Shown piece after piece: positions 1 to 10,789 of a DNA stretch of 64,000 nucleotides. Position 1 is the stretch's first letter. Each line of letters starts with the position of its first letter. The translations under genes were made by a program, and so were the position numbers. The stretch is from Rhabdophis nuchalis. Lineage: Eukaryota; Chordata; Lepidosauria; Squamata; Natricidae. The notes beneath the pieces are model-generated. The model was not told where the DNA came from. It searched no databases and was given only the letters and a program-made list of their open reading frames with translations. The stretch spans positions 144,825,503 through 144,889,502 of the forward strand of contig CM077645.1 of the NCBI GenBank assembly GCA_039707465.1, given 5' to 3'.

Positions 1-158
1 CTTACCTGTATAACCATGTATAAGATCTCAAATGTTTAACCCAAAGAACCATGAAAATAGACTACCATGGACTACCCACTCATAAGCCAATTGTGAAACT
101 TAAAACGTAGGAAACTTTCAAGGGTCAGCTTATCTGTGTATGGGTTTTTCCTCACGAA

Positions 159-594
159 TATCGTATTTTTCGGAGTATAAGATGCAGCTTCCCCCCTCCT
201 AAAATAGCGTGGAAATGTTGGTGTGTCTTATACACCGAATACAGCCATTTTTGGCCTCCAAAGCCGTGCCCCTGCATCCCACTTTTGTGAAAACCAGGCA
301 AAAAATGGGCACATTTTTGGCAAAAATGGAGGTGTTTTTGCCTTCCCCCAGCCCTCAGCAGTACTCTGCAGGCTTCAGCAGAGCTTGGGGAAGGAAAAAA
401 ACATCTCTGTTTTTGTGAAAAATGGCTCATTTTTCGCAAAAATGGGGGTGTTTTTGCCTTCCCCCAGCCCTACTGAAGCCTGCTGAGTGCTGCTGGAGGC
501 CAGGGGGGACAAAAACTCCCCCCCCCCTACTTACCTCTTCAAAATCTTAGTGTGTCTTATACACTGATGTGTCTTATAGTCCAAAAATATGGTA
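159..594. mobile_element. MITE with TATCGTATTTTTCGGAGTATAA-type inverted ends
   Basis: The left end (from 159) and the inverted right end (to 594) match over about 25 bases around a core of ATTTTT then TATAAGA. The interior holds two related copies of a block ending in TTTTTGCCTTCCCCCAGCCC (near 332 and 448). A related block recurs near 40610. No transposase frame is visible, so this looks like a non-autonomous DNA transposon. The superfamily is not assigned. Bases 1-158 show nothing recognisable. Confidence 0.6.
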
Positions 595-953
595 TATAAT
601 ATATCATAGGCTTTCATTTAAAACTCACTAGTCACAGCTGTGTAGTGGAAGGAAAAAATTTGTATGGCCAGCTTAAACATACACACCCCTTGTGTCATAG
701 GCTGTTAATTGAAAGCAACTGTGCATTTATAAGTATTGCCTTCTTCAGGATTGCTTCCTGTCTTGTCAGGAGTGGTAGGGCTGGTGGGGACCAAACAATA
801 GGAATAAGGGCGGACAGTAAAGATAAACAGTCAGCAAAAACAACCCAGTTGTTGCCTTCTTATGAATATAATTGCATGGCGTGGAGGGATGGCTTGAACA
901 GGGCTACTCAGCATTATACTTCCTTCCTTTCATTTATTTATTTATTTTTGCAG

Positions 954-1480
954 CTCAGGCCACCAGGTATGAGTCTCTGCGTGCGATAGAGCAACATTCT
1001 CCAGTCACAACGCCTAGAAAAGATAGAAACCAAATAGACCCCTTGGCAATGTCGGTCGCCAAAATCATTGCCCAGATGAATGCCGAAGAAGATGATTATT
1101 TTTCCTTTATTCCGTGGAGGAAACACCTCTTGGGAATGGAAAATGCTGACAAATCAATCCAAGGAAAGGCAGTTCCAGAAGGCCAGTTGTGTAAAACATC
1201 AGAAGTGACACCTGAAAACCGGGAAGAACTATTCCTAGATAAAAACATGGCCGTCACAGAAAGGAATCTGGCTACAGCATCTGACAGAGTGGATGCAGCT
1301 ATAGAAAACATTACTGCCCGGCTGAGTGAATTCAAACAAACAATGGAGCAAGCAAGCGACAACGTGCAGGTTTTCAAAGAGGCCTCCGTTACCTTTAAAG
1401 AATGTTGTGACAGTATGTGTAGGAGCATGTCAAGTCTTCAAGGGGTTTTAGAAATCCTAATTCAGATTTTGAGAGAGTAG
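954..1480 (+). CDS. Terminal coding exon of an unrecognised gene (partial)
   Basis: A pyrimidine-rich tract ending TTTTTGCAG (945-953) makes a good splice acceptor, and the frame then stays open to a TAG at 1478-1480, about 175 codons. The protein end is acidic and hydrophilic. One patch, EEDDYFSFIPWRKHLLGM (residues about 46-63 of the exon), faintly resembles a BESS-type motif. The last 80 residues are rich in E, Q, A and S in a heptad-like pattern and suggest a coiled coil ending SLQGVLEILIQILRE. I do not recognise the family. Upstream exons must lie before the window or in unsupported sequence. The codon-like texture and the lack of LINE or hAT motifs argue for a host gene, but an old domesticated transposon protein is possible. 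Confidence 0.5.
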
Positions 1481-2290
1481 ATAAAGACATTTGTCTCCTT
1501 GGAAAAGAAGACCAACATAGATTTCCTAATCACTTTTCATGTGTGTCTGCTAAAAGGACTGAATTACATTGTTTTGCAAATGCTTACACACTGTTGTACA
1601 TTGTACATTTAAAAAATAATGACAATCTGGCAACGCAATTCATGTCACCAGGGTGCCCTCCAGGCATCAAATTCTCTTATCTTCACTACTGGTTTGGAAC
1701 TGGGAGTGCGTGTGGCACTTCTGTGCCTGCACAGAGCATCCGTGATGATGTCTGGGTGGGTGGGCAGAGCCTCGCACCTCCCCCACTACTGGTTCACCCG
1801 AATCGGGATGAACCGGCAGAATACCACCTCTGGTGCACTATATAACCTATGGGCCTGATCTGTCTGCTGTCCTGCTTTTTATCACTGAGGAGAAATCCAA
1901 GCACATCTTTCCTGGTGAACCTTGACTTGGCCCAATCTTCAAAGAGAGGAGCGTCTTTGTTAGCTCTTCAAATAAAAGAGTAACATAAAATGTCAAGTAG
2001 GGTGAATGGTCACAGTCTTTATAAAGCAAGGCAGAGATACGGCAAACACCTCCGCCTCATATGTCAGGATAATACTGTTATTTTATTCTTATGTTTTTGC
2101 GAATTGCAATGAACAGAGAAGATATGTCATTATTAGGGTCACGATGCTTAGTCTTCATGTATTTATTTAAGGCGTCGGCATGCGGCTTTGTAAAATAAAC
2201 GCTTTGAGAAATAAAATCTATAGATGCAATGGCAAAGCAAAAACCGATTGTATCATTCTAGATCAAAACAATAAAATGCAACACCAATAA
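1481..2290 (+). other. Probable 3'UTR of the exon at 954-1480, with poly(A) signals
   Basis: No other gene follows. AATAAA hexamers sit at 2194-2199 and 2210-2215, with more near 2270, so transcription probably ends near 2.2-2.3 kb. A MITE-like insert lies at about 1640-1840; its right part reads AACCGGCAGAATACCACCTC, like other repeats in the window. Confidence 0.35.
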
Positions 2291-2312
2291 AGGCAAATAT
2301 TTGTAGCTTAGG

Positions 2313-2540
2313 GTTGAAATGAGGGGTCCTTGGTGCTCTCTGAGCTTGCTTGTTTTCTTGCAGATGTTTCATTATCCAAACTAGGTAACATCCTCAGTGC
2401 TAGCAAGGAGTGCTGTTTGCTGTCAGTTTATATTGTGATGACTTGCCTGTCTGTTTGGGTGTGGGTTGTTTTAGAGAGTCTTTGGTTGGGCTGTGTACTG
2501 ATGGCTCTTTTGCAGTTCCCCCAATCAAGGAACTGAGCAT
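2313..2540. mobile_element. MITE fragment, GGTCCTTGGTGCTC family
   Basis: The sequence GTCCTTGGTGCTCTCTGAGC followed by GCAGATGTTTCATTATCCAA matches the arms of the palindromic element at 37773-37944. Only one arm is clear here. Confidence 0.45.
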
Positions 2541-3465
2541 CAGAACACTCAAGTCAGCTCAACCATTAAGAACAGTTTTGTTTTAACATCACCGTATCTT
2601 TTCCAGGTTTTTTTTTTTTTTTAAAAAGAACATTTGAAGTTGGTTGCCCTTAAAAGCCACAAGAAGACTTGAAAGGAAGAACTCTGTGTACTTTGCCTAG
2701 AAGGGAATTCTGCAGTTGTGGATGCATAACCACAAAGTCCCACTTGTAAGATTTTCCATTGTTCTCATTGGTGATCATTCAAAAATGTAGCTGAAGCTGA
2801 TGATGAAGCCCAGGAAGATTGGCATTAAAGAAGACGAGAGACTCAATTATAAAATGCAAATGCTAGGCTGATTTTAGCATGTATTAAATTCAGCCCTTGG
2901 GTAAAATACAACATTAATTTAAGTTTAAACCTTATTTGTATGAAATCCTGCCAACTTCATTGACAAATTCATGTGGCAAAGCAATAATCATTCTTAACCT
3001 GGTTTATTCCTAACATTTCTGCTCCAGCTATTGATTTTCAAGTTTCCTCCAATGCTGCTTCATTTTATTTAATAACATATGAGTAAATATTTTATATCTG
3101 TAATGCATTTATTAGTGAGGTAGATTTTCATTATTTGATGGAGTGTATATTCCAGCATTGGAGAACTGTGGCTGGAAGAAGAAACAGGATTTGTTGTTTT
3201 CCTTTTCTGATGTATTCTGGTTATATTAGATATACAGTATTGAACTTACAACCATTGCCTGGGGACTTTGGTTAGTAAGAATTGTAGACAAGTATCCATG
3301 TTTACTTGGAGAAGTTTTAGCCCGAAGTTTAATACAAATATTTTATAGTGTAACTTTGAAGAACTGAAAGCAACAATAAACACTTCTAAATATCTTTCTG
3401 CATTTCACATATACAAACAATACTTTATATAAATGCTTTATTTAAAGATAATAATAGTCAAGGGA
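2541..3465. other. AT-rich intergenic stretch, nothing recognised
   Basis: No long frame, splice-flanked exon or clear repeat end was seen. A short poly-T run lies near 2607. Confidence 0.4.
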
Positions 3466-3798
3466 TGTGGTGGCTCAGTGGCTAAGACACTGAGTTTGTC
3501 AATCAGAAAGGTCGGTTCGAATCCCTAGTGACGCTTAACAGAGTGAGCTCCTGTTACTCGTCCCAGCTTCTGCCAACCTAGCAGTTCTAAAGCATGTAAA
3601 AGTGCAAGTAGAAAAAATAGGAACCACCTTTGGTGGGAAGATAACAGCGTTTCACGCGCCTTCGGCGTTTAAGTTATGCCGGCTACATGACCACGGAGAT
3701 GTCTATGGACAGCACTGTCTCTTCGGCTTTGAAATGGAGATGAGCACTGCCCCCTAGAGTCGGAAACGACTAGCACATATGTGCGAGGGGAACCTTTA
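3466..3798 (+). mobile_element. tRNA-derived SINE, Sauria-type, BovB-like tail
   Basis: The head has a pol III A box (TGGCTCAGTGGCTAAGACAC) and a B box (GGTTCGAATCC). The tail carries GAGTCGGAAACGACTAGCAC followed by GAGGGGAACCTTTACCTTTA. This head and tail order is that of squamate Sauria SINEs, whose 3' end is shared with BovB LINEs. It is full length or nearly so. Confidence 0.8.
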
Positions 3799-3891
3799 CC
3801 TTTACCTAATAATCTTTCTATTCCCCTCTCCCCCACTGAATTTTGCTTCCCAATGAGCTTGTGATGTCCATGGCAAAATCTATATAACAGT

Positions 3892-6026
3892 GATGATGAA
3901 CCTTTTTGAGGTCGAGTGCCCAAACCGCAACCCCAAAGCCACGTATTTATCTCAGAGTGCCAATATGGCAATTTAACCTGAATAACGAGGTTTTAATTTA
4001 GAAAAAACAACTCCTACGTGATTAACGTCTTTTCTCTGAAAAGAAAACACAATAACAGCACTTTTAATGAAACAAACAACTTTTTATTGAAATGTAAAAC
4101 TTTTTATTAATGTGACTTTTGCTGTTGAATGCACGCTGATAATTTTTCTAACCTTGGCTCATAATCCGTAAGTTTGAGAGCAACACATGCAGCACTCAGG
4201 TTATCTGAAAGTCTGTTTCTAGTGTCAGATTTGATACAATTCAAAGCTGAAAACAGCTGCTCACAAGCATAAGATGACCCAAACAAAGTAAGGAAAGCAA
4301 TCCCAAGGGCTTTCATTGACTTAAAATTATTTGGCAGAGAATTCCATGCTTTAAGAATTTCAATTTCAGACGTACAGGTAACTGTGTCAGGACTAACTCC
4401 GCTGTCCCTTTCTATCTTCTCAAGTGTTTCACGCAGGTCACAGAATTTATTTTTCCACATGGAGCTTTCTTGAAATTCCAATAGCTCCATTTCCAGATTT
4501 CCCAAATCTAACCAGTCTAAGCAGGAAAGATCAAGTTCTTTAAGTTTGGCTTTATCTGGGGACATAAGAAAACCCAGGGTTGTCTTCATCTTACGGAACT
4601 ATAAAAATCTGTTACCAAAATTTACCTTTGCAGCTACTACAATGCTAGAACATCCCTTCTAGATTTCCTGATGGCTTGTTGGATTGTCTGCAAATGTTGT
4701 AGAATTTTCAAAATGCATTTTTAGATTTGGAAAATATTTCAGCTGCTCACTTTCAAGGTCACTTTCAAAAACTTCCGATTTTCTTTCAAATGTTTTGATA
4801 GCACAAAACATCCTTTCTGCTGTTTTCCTAAAACCTTGTAATTGTTTGTTCAGTACATTGAAGTGTACTGTAAAATCTGTAAAAAACATGAGGTCAGTAA
4901 CCCAGGCCATATCAGTGAGCTGTGGATATTCTTGCCCTTTTTCATCCATAAACAGCCTAATTTCATCCAGGCAAGCTACGAATCTCTCCAGGACTTGTCC
5001 TCTGCTCAGCCACCGGACATTATTGTACATAAGCAAAGAATCATATTGTGCCTGAATGTCTTCCAGAAGTGCTTTAAACTATCGATAATTCAGAGCATGA
5101 GCCATGATGAAATTTACCATTTTTGTGACATCTTTGAGCACATCTTCAAATTTTTTGCTGCTTTCCCTGGCACAAAGATCTTCTTGATGTATAATGCAAT
5201 GGAACTGAATTACTTTATGCTTTATTTCTTTAATAAACAACTGTATGAAACCAGATGTTACCCCCAGCATAGAAGGTGCTCCATCACTGGTAATTGAAAC
5301 CACTTTTTCTGGTCTTATGTCTTGTGATGAAAAAGCCTCCATCACAGCATTGTAGATATCTATCCCCTGTGTTCTTTCAGGCACAGACACCAGTTTCACC
5401 AGCTCTTCTCTCATGATGTCACCAACAGCACAATGCAAAATTACTGCTAGCCTTGCATGATTATTTACACCAGTGCTTTCATCTAAGCACATGGAGTAAC
5501 AGGCTGCCTTTTGTAAGTCAGTGATGAGCTGCTGACTAACATCAGTTGCCATGCGCTGGATTCGATCTTTAACTGTATGTTAAGTGGAACCTCAAAGATG
5601 CACTGCTTAATTTTATCCTTGTCTGGGAAATCCTTAAAAAGTTAAATCACTTCCAGACAACATGGTCGTTTTGAAAATATCCCTATCAGAGAGGGGCTTG
5701 CTATATTTTGCTAGGCAAAGTGAAAATTGAAAACTGGCAGCTGTCAGATGATTTGTTCTGGACAGGTAGCTAGAAAAACTAAGAGTCTGGGAATGATAGT
5801 TCCTCACTTTTCCTTCAATAAATTATTTTCTCTCAATTGCACCAAGTTCAGCAACATTTTTGTGGTTGGTGTCAAAGTGCCACCAGACACTTGATGTGCG
5901 ACACACCACACTTTCATTACACAATGAAAGTGCTTTCCCACTGCGTTCAATCACTCCAAATGTCTTTGTCCAGGCCTCTTGGAATGATCTTCCACTATCT
6001 GATTTTGCCTTTTTTGCTGCACTCAT
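3892..6026 (-). pseudogene. hAT transposase pseudogene with one hAT end
   Basis: Minus-strand frames at 6026-5823, 5552-5079, 5036-4659 and 4589-4107 read in order along a hAT transposase of the GTF2IRD2/ZBED-related type. The N-terminal part holds the zinc-finger region (FQEAWTKTFGVIERSGKALS). A central part holds the catalytic-domain text CYSMCLDESTG and SITSDGAPSM, then FHCIIHQEDLC. The C-terminal part holds the dimerisation-region text GSSYACEQLFSALNCIKS. Stops and frameshifts separate the pieces, and a long stretch after the zinc finger (5560-5820) is decayed. A TIR-like end, CAGTGATGATGAACCT, lies at about 3891-3906. The opposite end was not found. It is dead as a gene. Confidence 0.85.
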
Positions 6027-6429
6027 TTTCAGATATTAGTCTACAAAAACACAATTTTTTTTAAAAAAAATGAGGCATTCAATACAAATCTATCCCTATA
6101 CCAAAAAGTAGCTAACACTATTAGTTAACACTAAAGAAATTCCCTGAATTAACCAATCTACAGCAGTGATTCTCAGCTGGGGGTTATTTTGAATTTGCTG
6201 ATCAACAAGGACACTTGCAGGCCTCCTCTGCCTCCTCAGATGTTGGAGCATGGGGGGGCGGGGCGGGATGCTTTTCAAAGAGCCATAAGGGGACTGAGAG
6301 CTGGTTTCTGTCCCACAAGTAAGATTTGGTCCAACTTGAAGATCTTTTATTTGCTCCTTGTACTCCTTTTACCTGCCTTTTAATTCCAGAAGTCAGGCTC
6401 TGGATTAAATGATACTCCAGACCAGGGAG

Positions 6430-6522
6430 TATCAAAGATCAAAAGAGCAAAGTTGGCTCTTTTAAGACTGGTGGACTTCAGCTCCCAGAATTCCCAAGCT
6501 GGGAATTCTGGGACTCCAGACA
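6430..6522. mobile_element. hAT MITE fragment, AAAGTTGGCTCTTTTAAGAC family
   Basis: It shares the core AAAGTTGGCTCTTTTAAGAC and GTGGACTTCAGCTCCCAGAA with the complete copies at 23257-23391 and 34267-34389. The second arm is partly lost. A separate hAT-like end, CAGTGATTCTCAGCTGGGGG, lies at 6164. Confidence 0.6.
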
Positions 6523-6539
6523 AAAGATGGAGAAGATTA

Positions 6540-7060
6540 TCTTGCTTTTAGACATGATAATAGCAGTCTTCTGTGCCTGTTTGCAGCTCCTCTGGGGGAA
6601 AGGAAAGAGGAGGGAGAAGTGAAGACAGGGAGGAGATGACCAAGAAAGGGAGAGAGCAGAAGACAGAAAGGCTGGGAGGAGGGAGAGAGGGCCAAAGGGT
6701 GCCGGTGGGGCTTGTTTGTGAATATTAAAGTGAGTCCTCCAAGCAGAGACAGACAGCCCAGAGGCGCTGAAATGACTGCCCCTCCCCCCCCAAAACGAAG
6801 TGTTCCCTTGCTATGACTTTTGGGAAAGCCCTCCCTGCTCAATCCTCTACAGAGCAGGAATCTCCCATTACCCCTACTGAAGCTTGAGGGGAAGGGTTTC
6901 CCTCTGCTGGGCAAGGCTCGAGGTTGCCCACAGTGACTCCCTCTAGTTCCAAAGCTGAAGGCGAGAAAGTCAGAGTGCCTAATTTTTTCCCAACTCCTTG
7001 TCCTTCATCTTGCAACCCAAGTGTCACAAAGCAATAAGCTAAAATACAAACGGGAGGGAG
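6540..7060. other. Purine-rich unclassified sequence
   Basis: The plus strand is rich in A and G (GGAGGGAGAG-type runs, 6590-6700), followed by a C run at 6783. The open frames here have low complexity and no recognisable protein. Confidence 0.3.
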
Positions 7061-7935
7061 TGGTTTGAGAAGGCTTGAAGTCCCCTGCCAGCCAATGCCT
7101 TGATTCCCCTCATGCCTCTTGTATGAGGGGAATCAAGGCATTGGCTGGCAGTGGGGGGGGGGGGACAAGAGGCTTCAGATTGCAAACTTGTGTAAGATAA
7201 AATGGGCAGGCGCAATACTCTGGTTGGGAAAATGCAGCAGACAAGGAATCCGCTCTGCCTGAAGGTGAGAAGGCTGGGAGCCCCCTCCTTCCCCCTCCTG
7301 GCCCCTGCCAGCCAATGCCTTGATTCCCCTCATGCCTCTTGCAGACCCTGGCTGTTCAGGGAACAAGAGGCTTCTTCAGATTGCAAACCTGTGTAAGATA
7401 AAATGGGCAGGCACGTTACTCTGGCTGGGAAAATGTAGTAGGCAAGGAATCCGCTCTGCCTGAAGGTTTCTCACCTCTGGGAGCTCCCCCATTCCCCCTC
7501 TCAGCCGATGCCTCTCTAGAGGAGCAAAAGAGAAGCCTCCCAGGGGAAGGGGTAAGGGGTGAGCTCGCAGCCTTCTCACCTTCAGGCGGAGCTGATTCCT
7601 TGCTTGCTGCATTTTCTCAGCCAGAGTAACGTGCCCGCCCATCTTATTTTGCACAAGTGTGCAATCTGAAGCCGTTCTTCCCTGAACAGCCAGGGTCTGC
7701 AATAGGCATGGGGAAATCAACTCTGCCTGAAGGTGAGAAGGCTGGGAGCTTCCCCCTTCCCCATTCACCCCCCTCCCCGCCAGCTGATGCCTCCCCGCCA
7801 GCTGAGGAGCAAAAGAAAAGCCTCCACGGAGATTTCAGCTTGCCGGCGGATAGGGGAATGAGGTTAGGGGAGCTCCCAGTCTTCTCCCTTCAGGCAGATT
7901 CCCTGCCTGCTACATTTTCCAGGCCAGCTAATCTG
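7061..7935. repeat. Cluster of direct and inverted repeats of about 190 bp
   Basis: A module containing AATGGGCAGGC, then CTGGG(A/T)AAAATG and CCGCTCTGCCTGAAGGT, occurs in direct orientation from about 7168 and 7364, inverted at about 7560-7705, and partly direct again from about 7720. Adjacent copies are about 196 bases apart. The cluster may be the interior of a larger non-autonomous transposon. No transposase is seen. Confidence 0.6.
7085..7151. repeat. Perfect 29-bp inverted repeat with 9-nt loop
   Basis: Bases 7085-7113 and 7123-7151 are exact reverse complements, with the loop GCCTCTTGT between them. The same arm sequence occurs once more in direct orientation near 7311. Confidence 0.9.
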
Positions 7936-8744
7936 GGGAACTTACAATCAATAGAGGACTGGAGAAGCAAGCAGAAGAGGATCCAGAAAGTTCAACGGAG
8001 CTCAATTATCATAACAGGCAAAATCAAGGTTGTTGAAGTGTGATAAAAGATTCACTCTTTTTGCACATGGGTCAATATTGCACAATTTAATCATGCTGCA
8101 GCATTACCATCTTGATTGTTTTAATATACAAACCCCTGTAGATATCTCCGAGTCCTTCATATGAGGAGAAATTGTGATCCTAAGAGTACAAGCTCTGTCC
8201 TACCTCATTGCCCTCTACATATATATGCAGCTGATTTCCTGCAGTGGAAAATTACACATGAATAGAATTACAGGACAGCCTGTTTGTTAAAAACAGATCA
8301 TGCCAAACCCATCTTATTTCATTCTTTGCTAAAGTGACTAAATTAGTAGACCAGCGAAATGCTGTGGACATGGTATACTTAGATTTCAGTAAGGCATTTG
8401 ACAAAGTAGACCACAACTTACTTCTAGAAAAGTGTGAAATAGACAACATCACCACCAGATGGATATGTAGCTGACTGACAAACTTCTCTCAGTGAGTATT
8501 CCTTAATTGGTACTACATCCACATGAAGAAAAGTATAATCAGTGACGTTCCATAAGGCTCCGTTTTAGGCCTGTTCTCTTCAATATCTTCATAAATGATT
8601 TAGATGAGGGACTAGAAGGAGAACTCATCAAATTTTCATATGACACTGAACTGGCAGGAGTAGCCAACATCCCAGAAGATAAGCTCAGGATCAAAGAAGA
8701 TCGTGACAAACTTGAACAATGGGCCCTATCCAACAAGATTTTTA

Positions 8745-9655
8745 AAAAAATCAAATTTATATCCCGCCCTTCTCCTTGTTAGGACCCAGGGCGGTGCACA
8801 GGCATCATTAAAAACCATTACAAAACAATACAAACTCTTAAAAGCATATTAAATTTACCTAAAACCCGTGCTAAAACCCTTTAAAACCCTAAAAATTTAA
8901 AATTTATAAATATAGTCAGAAACGGGGGGCTACGCTAGGCCGGCTTGTTGGAATAGATACGTCTTCAAGCGTTGGCGGAAGAGGCGGAGGTCCGAGATGG
9001 TACGAAGGTCGGGGGGTAGGTTGTTCCAGAGGGCCAGGCCCGCCACAGAGAAGGCCCTTCCCCTGGGTGTCGCCAACCGGCATTGCCCGGCCAACGGCAC
9101 CCTGAAAAGGCCCTCTCTGTGGGAGCGGATCGGACGAAGGGATGTATGGGGCAGAAGGCGGTCTCGTATATAGCTAGGCCCCGAGCCATGGAGCGATTTG
9201 AAGATGGTCGTCAACACCTTGAAGCGCACTCGAAAGGCCACAGGCAGCCAGTGCAGCTCGCGCAGAAGTGGTGTTATGTGGCATGCCTTGGAGCACCCAT
9301 AATCACCCGCGCGGCTGCGTTCTGGACTAGCTGTAGCTTTCGAGTGCACCTCAAGGGGACCCCCATGTAGAGAGCATTACAGTAATCCAGCCGAGAAGTC
9401 ACAAGCGCTTGAGTGACTGTGCGAAGGTCCCCCCGGTCCAGTAAGGGGCGCAACTGGCGTATCAGGCGAACCTGATAGAACGCCCTCCTGGCCACGGCCG
9501 CCACATGGTCCTCCATGGACAGCCGGGAATCCAGGAGGACGCCCAAGTTACGCACCCTCTCCACGGGGGCTAGTTGTTCGCCCCCAATGGCCAGTGCTGG
9601 ACTTATCTGGCTGAACCGGGGAGCCGGAAACCACAGCCACTCAGTCTTGGACGAA
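8745..9655 (-). mobile_element. L2 LINE 3' end nested in CR1
   Basis: Minus-strand frames 9564-9274 and 9349-8930 give the L2 ORF2 C-terminus (RLDYCNALYMGVPLRC, then TPLLRELHWLPVAFRVRFKV). The 3'UTR ends in GCCCTGGGTCC...GGGCGGGATATAAAT. The host CR1 reads on at both sides with a short shared AAGATT at the junctions, which supports insertion. Confidence 0.8.
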
Positions 9656-10171
9656 GATTAATTTTAATGTAGTAAAGAAGCATAGTTTTACATTTAGGCA
9701 GGAAACATCAAAAGTATAAATACAGATCAGGTGAGACCTGGCTCAATAAGAGTAACTGTGAGAGGGAACCTTGGAGTCCTAGCAGCTGATCACTTGAATA
9801 TGAGCCAGCAGTGTTCAGCAGCAGCCCAAAAAAGCTAATACAATCCTGGGTTGCATAAACAGAGACACAGAATCAAGATCGTGTGTAGTATTAGTACCAC
9901 TTTATAAAACTCAAGTACAACTGGAATACTGTGACCAGCTTTGGTCACCATACTACAAAAATGGTGCTGAGACTTTGAAAAAGTTCAGAGAAGGAACAAC
10001 TAACACGATCAAAGGCCTGGAGAGTAAAACACGAAGAACAGCTGCAGGATTTGGGTTTGGCTAGTCTAAAGAAAAGAGGAATTGCAGGTGACATGAGGGC
10101 AGGACAAGAAAAAATGTCTGGAAACTAATAAAAGAGAGAAGCAAGCTGTAATTAAGGAGAAACTTCCTAAC

Positions 10172-10587
10172 AGCTCAACTCTAACTCAAGAGCCCACGGG
10201 CCAGATCCCACTTGTGAGGTGTTTAGATCTGGCCAATTAGACCGCTCTGAAAACAGCAAAGGACTGGCCTGTGGTGCCTCTGCCAGTGAAAACAGAGCTT
10301 AGGAGGGGTGCTATTCCAGCTGCAATAGCCTCCTTCAACCCTCTGCCAGTGAAACAGGGCTTGGGAGGGCTGCTGTTTTCAGCTGTGACTGCCTCCTGCA
10401 ACCCTCTGCCAGCAAAAATGGAACTCAGGATTCCGTTTTCGCTGGTAGAGTGCTTGGGCCGCCACAGGCATCCTTCAACATGAGTGATGTCAAGCTGGTC
10501 ACGCCCATCCTGCCTATGCCCACCTGGGCCCTGATGTCAAGCACACCCCTGATATGGCCCTTAATGAAATCAAGTTTGACACCCCTG
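10172..10587. mobile_element. hAT MITE, CAGGGGTGTCAAACTC family, nested in CR1
   Basis: The right end AAGTTTGACACCCCTG (to 10587) and the interior GGGCCAGATCC match the copy at 29560-29899. The left TIR is eroded. The interior contains tandem copies of a block with CTCTGCCAG(T/C). Confidence 0.65.
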
Positions 10588-10649
10588 ATATAGGTTCTCC
10601 TGCTTGAGCAGAGGGCTGAACTAGAAGATCTCCAAGGTCCCTTCCAGCT

Positions 10650-10776
10650 ATTATTCTATTCTATTCTATTCTGTTCTGTTCTGTTCTGTTCTGTTCTGTT
10701 CTGTTCCGTTCCGTTCCGTTCCGTTCCGTTCCGTTCCGTTCCATTCCACTCCACTCCACTCCACTCCACTCCATTT
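10650..10776. repeat. Pentanucleotide microsatellite at CR1 tail
   Basis: It drifts in blocks from ATTCT to GTTCT, GTTCC and then ACTCC units. It starts directly at the CR1 3' terminus. Confidence 0.9.
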
Positions 10777-10789
10777 TCTATTATATTCT

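Larger units (their letters stand above)
8240..10649 (+). mobile_element. CR1 LINE, 3' part of ORF2, interrupted by two insertions
   Basis: Reverse-transcriptase text is readable at 8370-8430 (LDFSKAFDKVDHNLL) and 8580-8730, but with stops and shifts. The C-terminal part continues at 9660-10170 (conserved text around TLEYCDQLWSP and RGLESKTRRT, degenerate). The 3' end at 10620-10650 (GATCTCCAAGGTCCCTTCCAGC) is the CR1 terminus. It is a dead copy. An L2 is inserted at about 8745-9655 and a hAT MITE at about 10172-10587. Confidence 0.8.

Noticed and set aside
3480..3540. tRNA gene from A and B boxes
   Set aside because: The boxes belong to a SINE head; no cloverleaf-complete tRNA with acceptor stem is present.
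4107..6026. Domesticated hAT gene (GTF2IRD2/ZBED-like)
   Set aside because: Several stops and frameshifts and a decayed middle; no single frame could give a protein.
7376..8043. Frames of about 130 codons on both strands
   Set aside because: They follow the direct and inverted repeat module and contain no recognisable protein.
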